61,983 nucleotides of DNA from UBA12202 sp049595035 (GCA_049595035.1 JBMYKD010000012.1:1-61983), one strand, 5' to 3'. Shown: positions 8,209 to 17,426, counted from the stretch's first letter. Numbers and translations are program-made. Notes: a model not told the origin generated them from the letters alone.

Positions 8209-8985
8209 ATGGCAAATGATGCCAGATCAGGTTTAAGCCTAGCCCATGATCACATGCAGTCACCATCCGGACTTGTGGCAGATCACATTGGCAAATCCTA
8301 TAAACGCAAGCGGGTTGTGCGTAGCGTATCGTTATCATTGAAGCGCGGTGAAGCCGTTGGATTGCTTGGGCCGAATGGCGCCGGAAAAACCACTTGCTTC
8401 TACATGATGTCCGGTTTGCTTAAAGCGGATGAAGGCCGTATTCTGATGGATGGCATGGATATTACCATGCTACCCATGTTCAAGCGGTCGCGACAGGGCA
8501 TTGGTTATCTTCCACAGGAATCCAGCATATTTCAAGGACTTACGGTTGAACAGAATATCATGGCCGTGTTGCAGTTGGTGGAACCTGATCCTGATATCAG
8601 ACTGACCATGCTGGATGAACTGCTGGATGAGTTTCATATCTCACATTTAAGGATGGCAAACGCCATGACCCTTTCTGGCGGGGAACGGCGGCGGGTTGAA
8701 ATTGCCCGCGCTCTGGCTACCCGCCCGACGTTTCTTATGCTTGATGAACCACTAGCTGGCATCGACCCGATTGCGGTAGGTGAAATAAAAGAGCTGATCG
8801 GTCGGCTGAAATCACATGGATTAGGGGTTCTGATTACTGATCATAATGTCCGCGATACCCTCAGCATTGTTGATCGCGCCTATATCCTTAATGACGGAAT
8901 CATTCTCAAAAGTGGCTCACCGCAAGATATTATCGAAGACCCGCATGTCCGTGATGTCTATCTGGGCCGCCAGTTTATGCGATAA
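8209..8985 (+). CDS. lptB: LPS export ABC transporter ATPase LptB
   Basis: Cytoplasmic ATPase that powers extraction of LPS from the inner membrane with LptF and LptG. All ABC motifs are intact in the 258-residue product: Walker A GPNGAGKTT (54-62), Q-loop Q103, signature LSGGE (155-159), Walker B FLMLDEP with E180, and the switch histidine H212 in ITDHNVR. The N-terminus has about 20 residues more than E. coli LptB. In many proteobacteria lptB is followed by rpoN and the hibernation factor gene; here ptsN follows directly. lptF and lptG are not in the window. Confidence 0.96.
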   Translation: MANDARSGLSLAHDHMQSPSGLVADHIGKSYKRKRVVRSVSLSLKRGEAVGLLGPNGAGKTTCFYMMSGLLKADEGRILMDGMDITMLPMFKRSRQGIGYLPQESSIFQGLTVEQNIMAVLQLVEPDPDIRLTMLDELLDEFHISHLRMANAMTLSGGERRRVEIARALATRPTFLMLDEPLAGIDPIAVGEIKELIGRLKSHGLGVLITDHNVRDTLSIVDRAYILNDGIILKSGSPQDIIEDPHVRDVYLGRQFMR

Positions 8986-9082
8986 AATTAATATTTCCAA
9001 ATGATACTTGACTGGACACCTGTTTCAGCCTAAAAGCCACGGACGGAAACAAGACCATAGTTAATTTAAGTTTATTTATCTC

Positions 9083-9562
9083 ATGAAAATTCGCGATATC
9101 ATTACCCCCGATGACATTGTCATTCGGGATAGCGCCGAAAGCAAAAAGCAGATTCTTCAAGATATGGTTGAAATCATATCAAATAGGAGCATTAGCTTGA
9201 ATGAACGGCTAGTGACAGAAAGTCTTCTTGAACGCGAAAGGCTGGGTAGCACCGGACTTGGTGATGGTGTTGCTATTCCGCATGCCCGATGTGAGTTTCC
9301 CGAACAATCTGATCAGAGTATTGCCGGCCTTTTGTTGAAACTGAAACAGCCGATTGATTATGAAGCCAATGATAATCAGCCAGTTGATATTATCTTCATG
9401 CTACTTGCCTCACAGAATTGTGGCACCGAACATCTGACCCGGCTTGCCGCCATTTCCCGCTTCATCCGCGATAATAATGCTGCCGAACAGATCAGAAAAG
9501 CGTCATCCTCGCATCATATCTGGCAAGTGCTTTGTAAATCTGCTCTGTCCTCTGCCGCCTGA
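9083..9562 (+). CDS. ptsN: Nitrogen-regulatory PTS EIIA component PtsN
   Basis: EIIA-Ntr, the terminal phosphoacceptor of the regulatory PTS, which in its unphosphorylated state controls targets such as potassium transport and stress regulators. The 159-residue product shows the conserved GLGDGVAIPHAR segment with the phosphorylated histidine H67, then the downstream PVDIIFMLLAS strand typical of the family. It stands 97 nt after lptB. In related genomes rpoN and hpf normally sit between these two genes; both are missing here. No PtsP or HPr gene is visible in the window. Confidence 0.93.
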   Translation: MKIRDIITPDDIVIRDSAESKKQILQDMVEIISNRSISLNERLVTESLLERERLGSTGLGDGVAIPHARCEFPEQSDQSIAGLLLKLKQPIDYEANDNQPVDIIFMLLASQNCGTEHLTRLAAISRFIRDNNAAEQIRKASSSHHIWQVLCKSALSSAA

Positions 9563-9669
9563 TATCTCAATATTGATGCTTCATTCCGGGTTTTGACTGT
9601 CCTGATATGCTGAGGCTTGCCATCAGGCTCCTCACTGTTCATAATAAGAATCAGAATTCAGGAATACTT

Positions 9670-10605
9670 ATGCCAGAACAACCATCACCGCGCATCTTCA
9701 GCGATAACATGATTGGCATCGCATTTATGCTGATGTCCGTGCTTGCCGGTTTAATCACGGCGTCAGCTGTTAAATTACTGGCAGAGGATCAAACCGTTCT
9801 TGCTGTTCTATCTATCCGGTTTATGTTCAGCATGCCGTTTCTTATCATGTTTGGCATTCTTATCCGCGGCAAAGGCATGTGGCAGATTAATCGCTGGAAT
9901 CTGCTATGGGTGCGGGTGATTTTTGGCCATATGGGCATTATATTCTGGTTTATGGCGGTTAGCACAACAACGCTGGGGCAAGCTACGGCGCTGTTTCAAT
10001 CCTCCGCCATCTTTGTCACCATTCTGGCACCATTCCTTCTCAAGGAAAAGGTCGGGGTCTGGCGGGGCAGTGCCGTTGTTATCGGATTGATCGGTATCTG
10101 CATGATCACCAATCCCCTATCGGATGAAATTAATATTGGTTCTGTCTGGGGGTTAATGTCTGCCCTTGCCGGTGCGGTGCTGGTGATTGCGCTTCGTAAG
10201 CTTGGAAAATCGGACGAACCTATCACGGTTGCTCTCTGGCATAATGGCATTGGTGCTGTCATGTATCCGGTTTTACTTATGATCTGGCTTCCAGCAAGTG
10301 CCATTGACCTTATCCTGTCAATGGACTGGCTATTTTTTGTTATATTCGGGGCAAGTGCCAGTCTGGTACAGCTTGGCTTTGGTTCTGCCTATCGTTATGG
10401 AGAAGCAACGGTACTGGTGCCCACTCGATATCTATCTGTGCCTGCATCGGCATTAATTGGCTGGATCGTCTGGCTGGAACGGACGTCACCTACGCAAATA
10501 CTTGGCATGACCATTGTTATAGCCAGCTGTATTTTTATCTCAATAAGAGAATACCGATTAGGTCGCGCCAGCAAAGCGACAGAACCGTTTCTCCATAAAG
10601 GCTAG
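9670..10605 (+). CDS. EamA/DMT-family permease
   Basis: An inner-membrane drug/metabolite-type transporter of about 311 residues with ten predicted hydrophobic segments in two five-helix halves, the second EamA copy beginning near GSVWGLMSALAGAV. The substrate is unknown; relatives export amino acids, nucleosides or other metabolites, or take up S-adenosylmethionine. I chose the ATG at 9670 because AGGA lies about 8 nt before it and the upstream extension (MLRLAIRLLTVHNKNQ) would be cytoplasmic and unlike the family. It stands alone, 107 nt after ptsN. Confidence 0.82.
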   Translation: MPEQPSPRIFSDNMIGIAFMLMSVLAGLITASAVKLLAEDQTVLAVLSIRFMFSMPFLIMFGILIRGKGMWQINRWNLLWVRVIFGHMGIIFWFMAVSTTTLGQATALFQSSAIFVTILAPFLLKEKVGVWRGSAVVIGLIGICMITNPLSDEINIGSVWGLMSALAGAVLVIALRKLGKSDEPITVALWHNGIGAVMYPVLLMIWLPASAIDLILSMDWLFFVIFGASASLVQLGFGSAYRYGEATVLVPTRYLSVPASALIGWIVWLERTSPTQILGMTIVIASCIFISIREYRLGRASKATEPFLHKG

Positions 10606-10681
10606 GCTTCAACCGACTTGACCATTGCCTTTATTGTTTTATCTCAATGATATGAAACCTGACTTACAAAATGGGGCTATT

Positions 10682-11098
10682 ATGATCCGCTTTTTTACCT
10701 TTTCTTTTGCCATCCTAGCTTTTCTGGGCTCTGCTATGGCTGATCCAATTACCGAAAGAAAGGAAAACTTTCGGAACAATGTCAAATCCCTCAAACTGAT
10801 CAAGCCCGCGCTGGCCGCAGGTGATATGGACGTTATTTACGAACAGGCCAATCTGATTGCCGCCTGGGCAGAAGTCATGCCCGATTATTTCCCTGAAGAT
10901 AGTGCCATGGGTGACACCAAGGCCAGACCGGAGATATGGGAAAACTGGGATGATTTCCTTGCTAAAGCCAACGCTAATCATGATGCCGCGATAGCATTGG
11001 CAAATCTGGCCGATGCTGGTGATGCAGATGCTCTGCCCATGGCTATGAAAGCATTATCGGATACATGCGGTGCCTGTCATAAGCTCTATAAATATTAA
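10682..11098 (+). CDS. Cytochrome c' (class II monoheme cytochrome c)
   Basis: Exported monoheme c-type cytochrome of 138 residues. The start at 10682 is preferred because it opens a signal peptide (MIRFFTFSFAILAFLGSAMA, cleavage before DP). The mature protein is a four-helix type with the heme-binding CGACH near the extreme C-terminus (TCGACHKLYKY), the hallmark of cytochrome c'. Such proteins bind NO or CO, or serve as electron carriers in the periplasm. It converges on the cytochrome b561 gene just downstream, a pairing often seen for cytochrome c'/b561 modules. Confidence 0.87.
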   Translation: MIRFFTFSFAILAFLGSAMADPITERKENFRNNVKSLKLIKPALAAGDMDVIYEQANLIAAWAEVMPDYFPEDSAMGDTKARPEIWENWDDFLAKANANHDAAIALANLADAGDADALPMAMKALSDTCGACHKLYKY

Positions 11099-11139
11099 CG
11101 TCCGGATAAACTGACCAAAGGGCGGCACAAAGCCATCTG

Positions 11140-11859
11140 TCAGAAATAATAGCGGTCGCCAATGAACCCAAGTGATTGGGCACCGGCAATCATGACCACT
11201 AGCAATATGACACCGGCCAGTTGATGCTTTCGTGAAAAACCAACCGGCGTCGATAGCGGCGAAGATATATCCTTGCCCCCTGTTATCATTGCCGGGACAA
11301 GATTAATTTTGAGCCATATCCGATAGATCAGCAAGGCAAGGATATGGGCAATTAAGACACCAAAAAGCACTGGTTCCAATGCTTCATGCCAATCTGTTGC
11401 CGTATTGGAAAAATCCCCTGCCCAGGCCGCAAGCGGGCCTTCAAACAGGATATCGTTATTTGCCATTGTGCCAAAACCCGCCATGCTACCAAGTACGACT
11501 AATAATATTATCGTCGCCCATGCCCCTGTTGGTGCATGACCGGGATAATGGGTTCTGTCCCCTTTCAGCCGGGAACGGATATAGGCAATGACCAGATGTG
11601 GTTTGAGAGAAAAGCTGGAAAACCTTGCATATGGTGTTCCTATCACCCCCCAGATAAACCGGAAGCTGATCAACCCAAGAATAGTTAGTCCCATTTTTTC
11701 ATGCCAGAACCAGTTTTCCATCTTGCTGGAAGCAATCGCCCCGATAACAGCAAACATGAGTAACCAGTGAAATAACCGAAGCGGGATATCCCACACCTTA
11801 CCAGAGGCTGGAATATCCGACTGATGTTTTGATAGGGATAAATTCGTTTCTTTTGCCAT
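11140..11859 (-). CDS. Cytochrome b561 family protein
   Basis: Di-heme b-type cytochrome of the inner membrane, likely passing electrons from the quinol pool to a periplasmic cytochrome c. About 239 residues with four to five hydrophobic helices. Candidate heme ligands are visible in LFHW (H30), FWHEKMG (H53), DWHEALE and IAHILALL. I chose the ATG opening MAKETNLS because the upstream extension (MILTISCIKIGLHDKQIL) does not look like the family and the ribosome site is weak for either. It is convergent with the cytochrome c' gene, a likely redox partner. Confidence 0.82.
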   Translation of the reverse strand: MAKETNLSLSKHQSDIPASGKVWDIPLRLFHWLLMFAVIGAIASSKMENWFWHEKMGLTILGLISFRFIWGVIGTPYARFSSFSLKPHLVIAYIRSRLKGDRTHYPGHAPTGAWATIILLVVLGSMAGFGTMANNDILFEGPLAAWAGDFSNTATDWHEALEPVLFGVLIAHILALLIYRIWLKINLVPAMITGGKDISSPLSTPVGFSRKHQLAGVILLVVMIAGAQSLGFIGDRYYF

Positions 11860-11940
11860 TAGTATCTGTTTATCATGTAACCCAATTTTTATGCAAGATA
11901 TGGTTAAAATCATCCACCATGAAATAGGGACGTAACCACC

Positions 11941-12597
11941 ATGCCGGATACAAAAAACTCAATGGAAATGGCCTTAATTGGTGAAAATGGGGCATTACAT
12001 CAACTGGCTGAACGGGATAAGGATTTTGCGACGGCCATCACGCTTTATGGCCCTCCGCCTGATCGCACCATGCCACAAGGTTTTACTTCGCTCATTCGTA
12101 TTATTATTGGTCAGCAAATCTCACGGCATGCCGCAACAGCTGTCTGGCAAAAACTGGTAACGGCAAAGCTTGATCATGCTACACATATTACAGATGCTGG
12201 TGTTGATGCCCTGAAAGCTAATGGTCTATCGCAACAAAAAGCCGAATATATCCACGGCATTGCCAGTCAGGTGACATCCGGTGCGCTGGATTTTGATCAT
12301 CTAGCCAATAAATCCGGTGATGAGGTTGCCAGCATCCTGACCAGCCTGCGCGGGGTTGGTGACTGGACGGCGGATAACTACCGGCTTTTTGCATTACTGG
12401 ATATGGATGCATGGCCCTATAATGATCTGGCGTTGCAGGAAGGCGTGAAAATCCTGAAATCATTAGATAGCCGGCCAGATGCAAAAGCCATGCAGATTAT
12501 GGCAATGGACTGGCAACCATTTCGCGGGGCTGCTGCCTTAATGCTCTGGCATATATATGCCCAGCATAAAAAGGATGCTTCACCAGCGGTGATTTAG
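11941..12597 (+). CDS. alkA: DNA-3-methyladenine glycosylase II (AlkA type)
   Basis: HhH-GPD base-excision enzyme that removes alkylated purines from DNA. In the 218-residue product the helix-hairpin-helix is LRGVGDWTAD (136-145) and the catalytic aspartate is D162 in PYNDLALQEG. There is no Cys-rich iron-sulfur loop, which separates it from endonuclease III and MutY. It lacks the AlkA N-terminal TBP-like domain of E. coli, as in the shorter alphaproteobacterial forms. It is divergent from the cytochrome b561 gene and converges on the YedK/HMCES gene. Confidence 0.9.
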   Translation: MPDTKNSMEMALIGENGALHQLAERDKDFATAITLYGPPPDRTMPQGFTSLIRIIIGQQISRHAATAVWQKLVTAKLDHATHITDAGVDALKANGLSQQKAEYIHGIASQVTSGALDFDHLANKSGDEVASILTSLRGVGDWTADNYRLFALLDMDAWPYNDLALQEGVKILKSLDSRPDAKAMQIMAMDWQPFRGAAALMLWHIYAQHKKDASPAVI

Positions 12598-12626
12598 GAC
12601 AATCCCCGTTTCTGATTCATGACCTG

Positions 12627-13307
12627 TTAAAATAAGGATGGTTGCGGATCATGGGCGGCGGCATCATATGCCTCAATAAGCCCTTTATGATTTTCGCTAT
12701 TACGGCCAACTTCCGGTGGTGACGGATGCCAGGTCAGTGGTGCAGCAGGTGAAGGCGCTGTCAGTTTTCGGATCTGTTCAGCTGATTGTGATGGGTTTAA
12801 CCAGGCATCAAGGCTGTTATTATCATCAACAGATATCTGAAGAGGCGCTCGATGGTGAATATCGGCAAGATCGCCATCAGCGGCGGTGGTAATAATGACA
12901 ACGGATGAAATATCCCCGCCCCAGTATAATCCGGCGAATGCCATAGGGGCACCATCTGTCCGACTGATATAATAAGGCTGCTTAGGGGCTTTCCATTCAT
13001 ACCAACCACTGGCCAGAACAACACATCGCCGGCTATGCGCGGCTTCTCTGAATGTTGGTTTTTCCATCATGGTTTCTGCTCTGGCATTGATCAGCATACC
13101 CCTGCCCTGGGCTTTGACCGGTGATGCTATCCCCCAATGCATATAATCTGCCCTGCGTGACTTATCCGGTGCGGTTATAACAGGAACAGCAACACCGGGG
13201 GTGATATTATATGCTGGCAGGGGACGACTATTGGAAAGCGGAACCGCTGTCTGAAACAGGGTCGTAAGCTCACTGGCATCAAAGCGATTGGCAAAACGTC
13301 CACACAT
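12627..13307 (-). CDS. SOS response-associated peptidase family protein (YedK/HMCES)
   Basis: SRAP-domain protein of 226 residues that forms a thiazolidine crosslink with abasic sites in single-stranded DNA, shielding them during replication. The protein begins MCGRF, so Cys2 becomes the N-terminal nucleophile after Met removal. Other active-site residues are present: N74 in INARAE, E104 in GWYEW and a histidine in DIHHRAP (151/152), where the family usually reads HDRMP. It faces alkA, another abasic-site-related gene, so the pair may form a small base-damage module. No LexA-type operator was recognised in the 133-bp upstream gap. Confidence 0.93.
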   Translation of the reverse strand: MCGRFANRFDASELTTLFQTAVPLSNSRPLPAYNITPGVAVPVITAPDKSRRADYMHWGIASPVKAQGRGMLINARAETMMEKPTFREAAHSRRCVVLASGWYEWKAPKQPYYISRTDGAPMAFAGLYWGGDISSVVIITTAADGDLADIHHRAPLQISVDDNNSLDAWLNPSQSAEQIRKLTAPSPAAPLTWHPSPPEVGRNSENHKGLIEAYDAAAHDPQPSLF

Positions 13308-13440
13308 ATCGCATCATAAGCATTTGCATCATAGATATTCAAGATGGAATAGGGTTGCTCCGGACTATGCATCTGTGCAAAAACTAGGTCATATCTTGCA
13401 ACATGGTTCCCTTATGACCAGTATCAGGTAAACCAACTAT

Positions 13441-14301
13441 ATGAAACTTGATCAAAAACAACGCCAGAGCCTGATGGTGCCAGTGGAACATCTGGCCATG
13501 GATGCAGGGCGGCGCATTCTGGAAATTCGGGGAAAGGGCGCAACGGTTGAAACAAAACCAGATGGTAGTCCGGTCAGCGATGCTGATCTGGCGGCAGATG
13601 AAATGATCTGCAGAGGACTGGAACGCCTAACGCCATCCATTCCCATTATCAGCGAAGAAACATGGACAGAAGAAAGCGATAACCAACCTGATTGCTACTG
13701 GTGCGTTGACCCCCTTGATGGCACGCGCGGGTTTTTAAATGGTGGTGGTGACTTTACGGTCAATATTGCCCTTGTTTCGGATAAGCATCCGGTATTAGGG
13801 GTTATTATGGCACCAGCCCGCCAGATGATCTGGCTTAGTGATGGTCATGTAGCGGTCAAACGGCATTGGGAAGACGCAAGTCAGCCTGATCCATCACCGC
13901 AACAGATCATCACAACCCGGAAAACATCACCTGAAAAACCTGTTGTTATCACCACTATGTCAAAGCGCAATCAGCTATTGCAGACATGGCTGGATCAGCT
14001 AAAACCCGGAGCATATCTGTCTGTTGGCTCATCTTTGAAATTCTGCGTTCTAGCGGAAGGTAAAGCCGATCTATACCCGCGCATAGGCACCACTATGGAA
14101 TGGGATACTGCCGCCGGACAGGCCATATTGGAAGCCGCTGGCGGTGCCATGATTGACGATACAGGCAAGCGGTTTTCCTATGGCAAGGCCGGACGCCGGA
14201 ACGCGCAATTTACAGCTATGGGATCACGGGATCATCCGGTTCCCGCGACTTGGCATCCCCCCACCGATCTATCGCTAACCCCAAAGGGATCAGGCAAATG
14301 A
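13441..14301 (+). CDS. cysQ: 3'(2'),5'-bisphosphate nucleotidase CysQ
   Basis: Mg-dependent, lithium-sensitive phosphatase of the inositol monophosphatase fold. It hydrolyses 3'-phosphoadenosine 5'-phosphate left by sulfate assimilation and sulfotransfer. The 286-residue product has the two metal-site motifs, SEET (71-74) and DPLDGTRGF (90-98), plus a C-terminal WDTAAGQAILEAAGG motif that fixes the family. The phosphatase could also act on other inositol- or nucleotide-type substrates, but the GTRGFLNGGGDFTVN context favours CysQ. Its stop overlaps the start of the next gene by 4 nt (ATGA), implying coupled translation. Confidence 0.9.
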   Translation: MKLDQKQRQSLMVPVEHLAMDAGRRILEIRGKGATVETKPDGSPVSDADLAADEMICRGLERLTPSIPIISEETWTEESDNQPDCYWCVDPLDGTRGFLNGGGDFTVNIALVSDKHPVLGVIMAPARQMIWLSDGHVAVKRHWEDASQPDPSPQQIITTRKTSPEKPVVITTMSKRNQLLQTWLDQLKPGAYLSVGSSLKFCVLAEGKADLYPRIGTTMEWDTAAGQAILEAAGGAMIDDTGKRFSYGKAGRRNAQFTAMGSRDHPVPATWHPPTDLSLTPKGSGK

Positions 14302-15257
14302 AGCCGGTAACCCCATTTGATAAGGATAGTATTCATGCAGCAGTGCAATACTGGCGCGCTGGTCATCTGGTGGCTTTTGGCACCGAAACTGTTTACGGAT
14401 TAGGCGCAGATGCAAGCCAGCCATTAGCGGTCAGTAAAATTTTTGCAACAAAGCATCGTCCCAAGTTCAACCCCTTGATCAGCCATATTGCCGATGCAGA
14501 AACCGCTTTTTCACTAGGCGAGGCAACGCCATTGGCAAAAACGCTTGCAGATGCTTTCTGGCCGGGGCCAATGACACTTGTGCTGGATCAGATCAACAGC
14601 CATCAGATTTGTGATCTGGTTACAGCAGGGCTTGATACGGTGGCCTTACGCGTGCCAGAACATGAAGGCGCACGAACCCTTCTTGCCGCCGCAAATATGC
14701 CTATCGCTGCCCCATCGGCCAATCCGTCCGGCCGTCTTAGCCCGACAAAAGCCGAACATGTAGCAACCGCTTTTGCCGATCAAGCCGAACCTAAACTGAT
14801 TCTGGATATGGGCAGCTGTAACAAAGGGCTTGAGTCAACAGTTATCGACGCAAGAGGCGATATTCCTGTGATATTAAGGCCGGGAAGTATTACCGCTGAA
14901 ATGATTACCAAGGCAACAGGACACGCGCCTTCTGCACCCGATAGCCGGATCCTTAGCCCCGGCCAGCTGGCCAGCCATTATGCCCCGGAGGCCAAAATCA
15001 GATACAACGCCCAAACCCCCCAGAAGGGTGAGGCATGGCTAGGATTTGGAGATGATCCCGATTTATCTGATGCCGTGGCATCATGCAATCTTAGCCCGCG
15101 GGGTGATATGAACGAAGCGGCCGCACATCTGTTTTCCATGTTGCGTCAACTGGATCAATCCAGCGCGTCAACCATCGCGGTTGCGCCGATACCAGATCAT
15201 GATCTAGGCGTTGCCATTAATGACCGGCTAAGCCGTGCCGCCGCACCAAGAGAATAA
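14298..15257 (+). CDS. tsaC: L-threonylcarbamoyladenylate synthase, Sua5 type
   Basis: Makes threonylcarbamoyl-AMP from threonine, bicarbonate and ATP for the t6A37 modification of ANN-decoding tRNAs. The 319-residue product has the YrdC domain at the N-terminus (VAFGTETVYGLGADA, then KHRPKFNPL) and a Sua5 C-terminal domain joined by the SPGQLASHYAPEA linker that closes over the active site. It is thus a two-domain Sua5 rather than the short E. coli TsaC. I chose the ATG at 14298 because it overlaps the cysQ stop and begins just before the domain; an upstream in-frame ATG would run 16 codons into cysQ. Confidence 0.93.
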   Translation: MKPVTPFDKDSIHAAVQYWRAGHLVAFGTETVYGLGADASQPLAVSKIFATKHRPKFNPLISHIADAETAFSLGEATPLAKTLADAFWPGPMTLVLDQINSHQICDLVTAGLDTVALRVPEHEGARTLLAAANMPIAAPSANPSGRLSPTKAEHVATAFADQAEPKLILDMGSCNKGLESTVIDARGDIPVILRPGSITAEMITKATGHAPSAPDSRILSPGQLASHYAPEAKIRYNAQTPQKGEAWLGFGDDPDLSDAVASCNLSPRGDMNEAAAHLFSMLRQLDQSSASTIAVAPIPDHDLGVAINDRLSRAAAPRE

Positions 15258-15341
15258 TAACATCACATATTGACCTTTCCATCGGGTCAGGTTCGGATTA
15301 AATTAAAAGGTCAGAATGCTATATTGCATAAGGGATAATCC

Positions 15342-16784
15342 ATGTCTTTTGATCAGACTAAAGCCATCACATCACTAGAGCATATCGTCGGAACAACGCA
15401 TGTCCTTAGCAATCCGTCAGATATGACAGGATACCTGACAGATTGGCGGGGGGATTATCATGGCAAAGCTCTAGCCGTGGTCAAACCGGCAAACACAGCC
15501 GAAGTATCGGCAATCATGAAATTAGCAGATGAACTGGAAATAGCTATTATCCCACAAGGCGGTAACACCAGCCTTTGCGGTGCGGCAACGCCAGATGATC
15601 AGAACAACAACCTTATCCTTAGCACGGAACGACTTAATCGCATTCGGGATATCGATATAGCGGGTCAAACTATCACCGTGGAAAGCGGCTGTATTCTTGA
15701 TGTCATTAAATCCACTGCCACAGAACATGATCTGTTGTTCCCGCTTGATCTGGGCGCCAGAGGTACCTGCCGGATTGGCGGCAATCTGTCCACCAATGCC
15801 GGCGGCTTGAATGTGATCCGTTATGGCAATATGCGTGATCTGACATTAGGGCTGGAAGTCGTGCTTATTGGCGGCAAAGTGATGAATCTGTTATCCAGTT
15901 TGAAAAAAAACAACACCGGATATGATTTGAAAAATCTATTTATTGGCGCAGAAGGTACATTGGGGGTTATCACCGCCGCTACATGTAAACTATTCCCGCG
16001 ACCTAAAGCTACCGCCACGGCCTTTGCCGGATTACGCGATATTGATGCAGGGATTGAACTGCTAAATCTATGTCAGGCCAGCAGCGGCGGCAATATCATT
16101 GCGTTTGAATTAATGCCGCGTTCCATAATTGAAAATGTGCTGCATTTTTATCCGGATTGCCAGCCACCACTGGAAGACATTCCGCCCTTTTCTGCCTTAA
16201 TTGAAATAGCATCGACCGCTGAATCTGATCAACATCATGATGCTGATGGTAGCATGCCACTGGTAAATATGTTGACCAATACACTGTCCGATGCACTGGA
16301 AACCGGCCTGATATCTGATGCCACTATTGCCAGCAATCAGACCCAACAGGACGCGCTATGGGCTATCAGGGAACTAACACCGGAATCCGAAATTAAAGCG
16401 GGCAAAGCCTATAAATCAGATATCTCAATCCCGTTGCGACATATGGCAGCCTTTTATGACGATGCGGTGAAAGCGGTACATGCCATAGCCCCCGATACCC
16501 GGATTTTTGGGTTCGGTCATATTGGTGATGGTAATCTGCATTTCAATTTATGTGAGCCAATTGGTGAAAATGATGATTTTACTCGCCATTATGCTGATTT
16601 TGATCACATCATGCTTGATTTGCTTAAAACCTATGACGGATCAATTAGCGCCGAACACGGCATTGGTCAGAAAAAAAGGGATATGCTGCAAAAGGTTAAA
16701 GACCCCGTCGCGCTTGAGATTATGGGGGTCATTAAACACGCCCTTGATCCCAAAAATTTAATGAATCCCGGGAAAGTCATTTAG
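15342..16784 (+). CDS. FAD-linked 2-hydroxyacid dehydrogenase (GlcD/D2HGDH family)
   Basis: A 480-residue VAO-type flavoprotein. The PCMH FAD-binding domain holds IIPQGGNTSLCGAATP and the ARGTCRIGGNLSTNAGG flavin segment. The C-terminal cap carries FGHIGDGNLHFN and the EHGIGQKKRDML motif, whose histidines bind the metal and substrate carboxylate. Relatives oxidise D-2-hydroxyglutarate, D-lactate or glycolate, passing electrons to quinone or ETF. The nearest pattern is D-2-hydroxyglutarate dehydrogenase, but no serA or ETF gene lies beside it, so the substrate stays open. A ribosome site (AAGGGATAA) lies just upstream. Confidence 0.88.
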   Translation: MSFDQTKAITSLEHIVGTTHVLSNPSDMTGYLTDWRGDYHGKALAVVKPANTAEVSAIMKLADELEIAIIPQGGNTSLCGAATPDDQNNNLILSTERLNRIRDIDIAGQTITVESGCILDVIKSTATEHDLLFPLDLGARGTCRIGGNLSTNAGGLNVIRYGNMRDLTLGLEVVLIGGKVMNLLSSLKKNNTGYDLKNLFIGAEGTLGVITAATCKLFPRPKATATAFAGLRDIDAGIELLNLCQASSGGNIIAFELMPRSIIENVLHFYPDCQPPLEDIPPFSALIEIASTAESDQHHDADGSMPLVNMLTNTLSDALETGLISDATIASNQTQQDALWAIRELTPESEIKAGKAYKSDISIPLRHMAAFYDDAVKAVHAIAPDTRIFGFGHIGDGNLHFNLCEPIGENDDFTRHYADFDHIMLDLLKTYDGSISAEHGIGQKKRDMLQKVKDPVALEIMGVIKHALDPKNLMNPGKVI

Positions 16785-16839
16785 GTAAAATGGTTTAAGC
16801 ATAATGAATGTGATTATGTTTTTATGAAAAGGAATTATC

Positions 16840-17403
16840 ATGCGCCATAAAGAATCCATCGCTACTATCTTATCATTCTGGTTTGACGAAATAGAACCAA
16901 AACAATGGTTTATCAAAGACACCAATTTTGACAATCAGATCAAGGTCAGATTTGAGCCGCTGGTGAAACGCGCATTGGCCGGACAACTGGATAGCTGGTC
17001 TGAAACAGCCGAAGGGAATCTGGCCTTAATTCTATTGCTGGATCAGATGACACGGAACATCTATCGCAACATGCCCATGAGTTTTGCCGGTGATGATATG
17101 GCATTAGCATTTTCATTGAAAGGAATTGATCGTAATGATCACACTACCCTGACAGATGATGCAGATAACAATAGGCTGAAATTCCTGTTCATGCCTATGA
17201 TGCATGCCGAAGATCTTGCCATTCAGGATAAATCCCTTCCCTTATTTAAAACCTATTGTGATGAACAGACCTATAAATATGCTGTGTTGCATCGCGATAT
17301 TATTGCCCGTTTCGGCCATTTTCCGCATCGTAATGCTATCCTAGGGCGGCCTTCCACTGATGAAGAAATAGCATTTCTGAAAGAACCAAACTCATCATTC
17401 TAG
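16840..17403 (+). CDS. DUF924 family protein
   Basis: A 187-residue cytosolic protein of the DUF924 family, unknown in function. The pattern is typical throughout: ILSFWFDE near the N-terminus, QWFIKDTNFDNQI, the invariant ILLLDQMTRNIYRNMP segment and a C-terminal FGHFPHRNAILGRPST. The fold is predicted to be all-helical and TPR-like, with conserved Trp, Asp and His residues suggesting an enzyme, but no activity is established as far as I know. AAGGA lies upstream of the start. It follows the flavoprotein gene by 55 nt and may be co-transcribed. Confidence 0.9.
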   Translation: MRHKESIATILSFWFDEIEPKQWFIKDTNFDNQIKVRFEPLVKRALAGQLDSWSETAEGNLALILLLDQMTRNIYRNMPMSFAGDDMALAFSLKGIDRNDHTTLTDDADNNRLKFLFMPMMHAEDLAIQDKSLPLFKTYCDEQTYKYAVLHRDIIARFGHFPHRNAILGRPSTDEEIAFLKEPNSSF

Positions 17404-17426
17404 ACAGCGTTACGAAAAAGACAGGA

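Noticed and set aside
13308..13440. LexA operator between the YedK/HMCES gene and cysQ
   Set aside because: GTTC occurs at 13410 but no second GTTC follows at the 7-bp spacing used in alphaproteobacteria.
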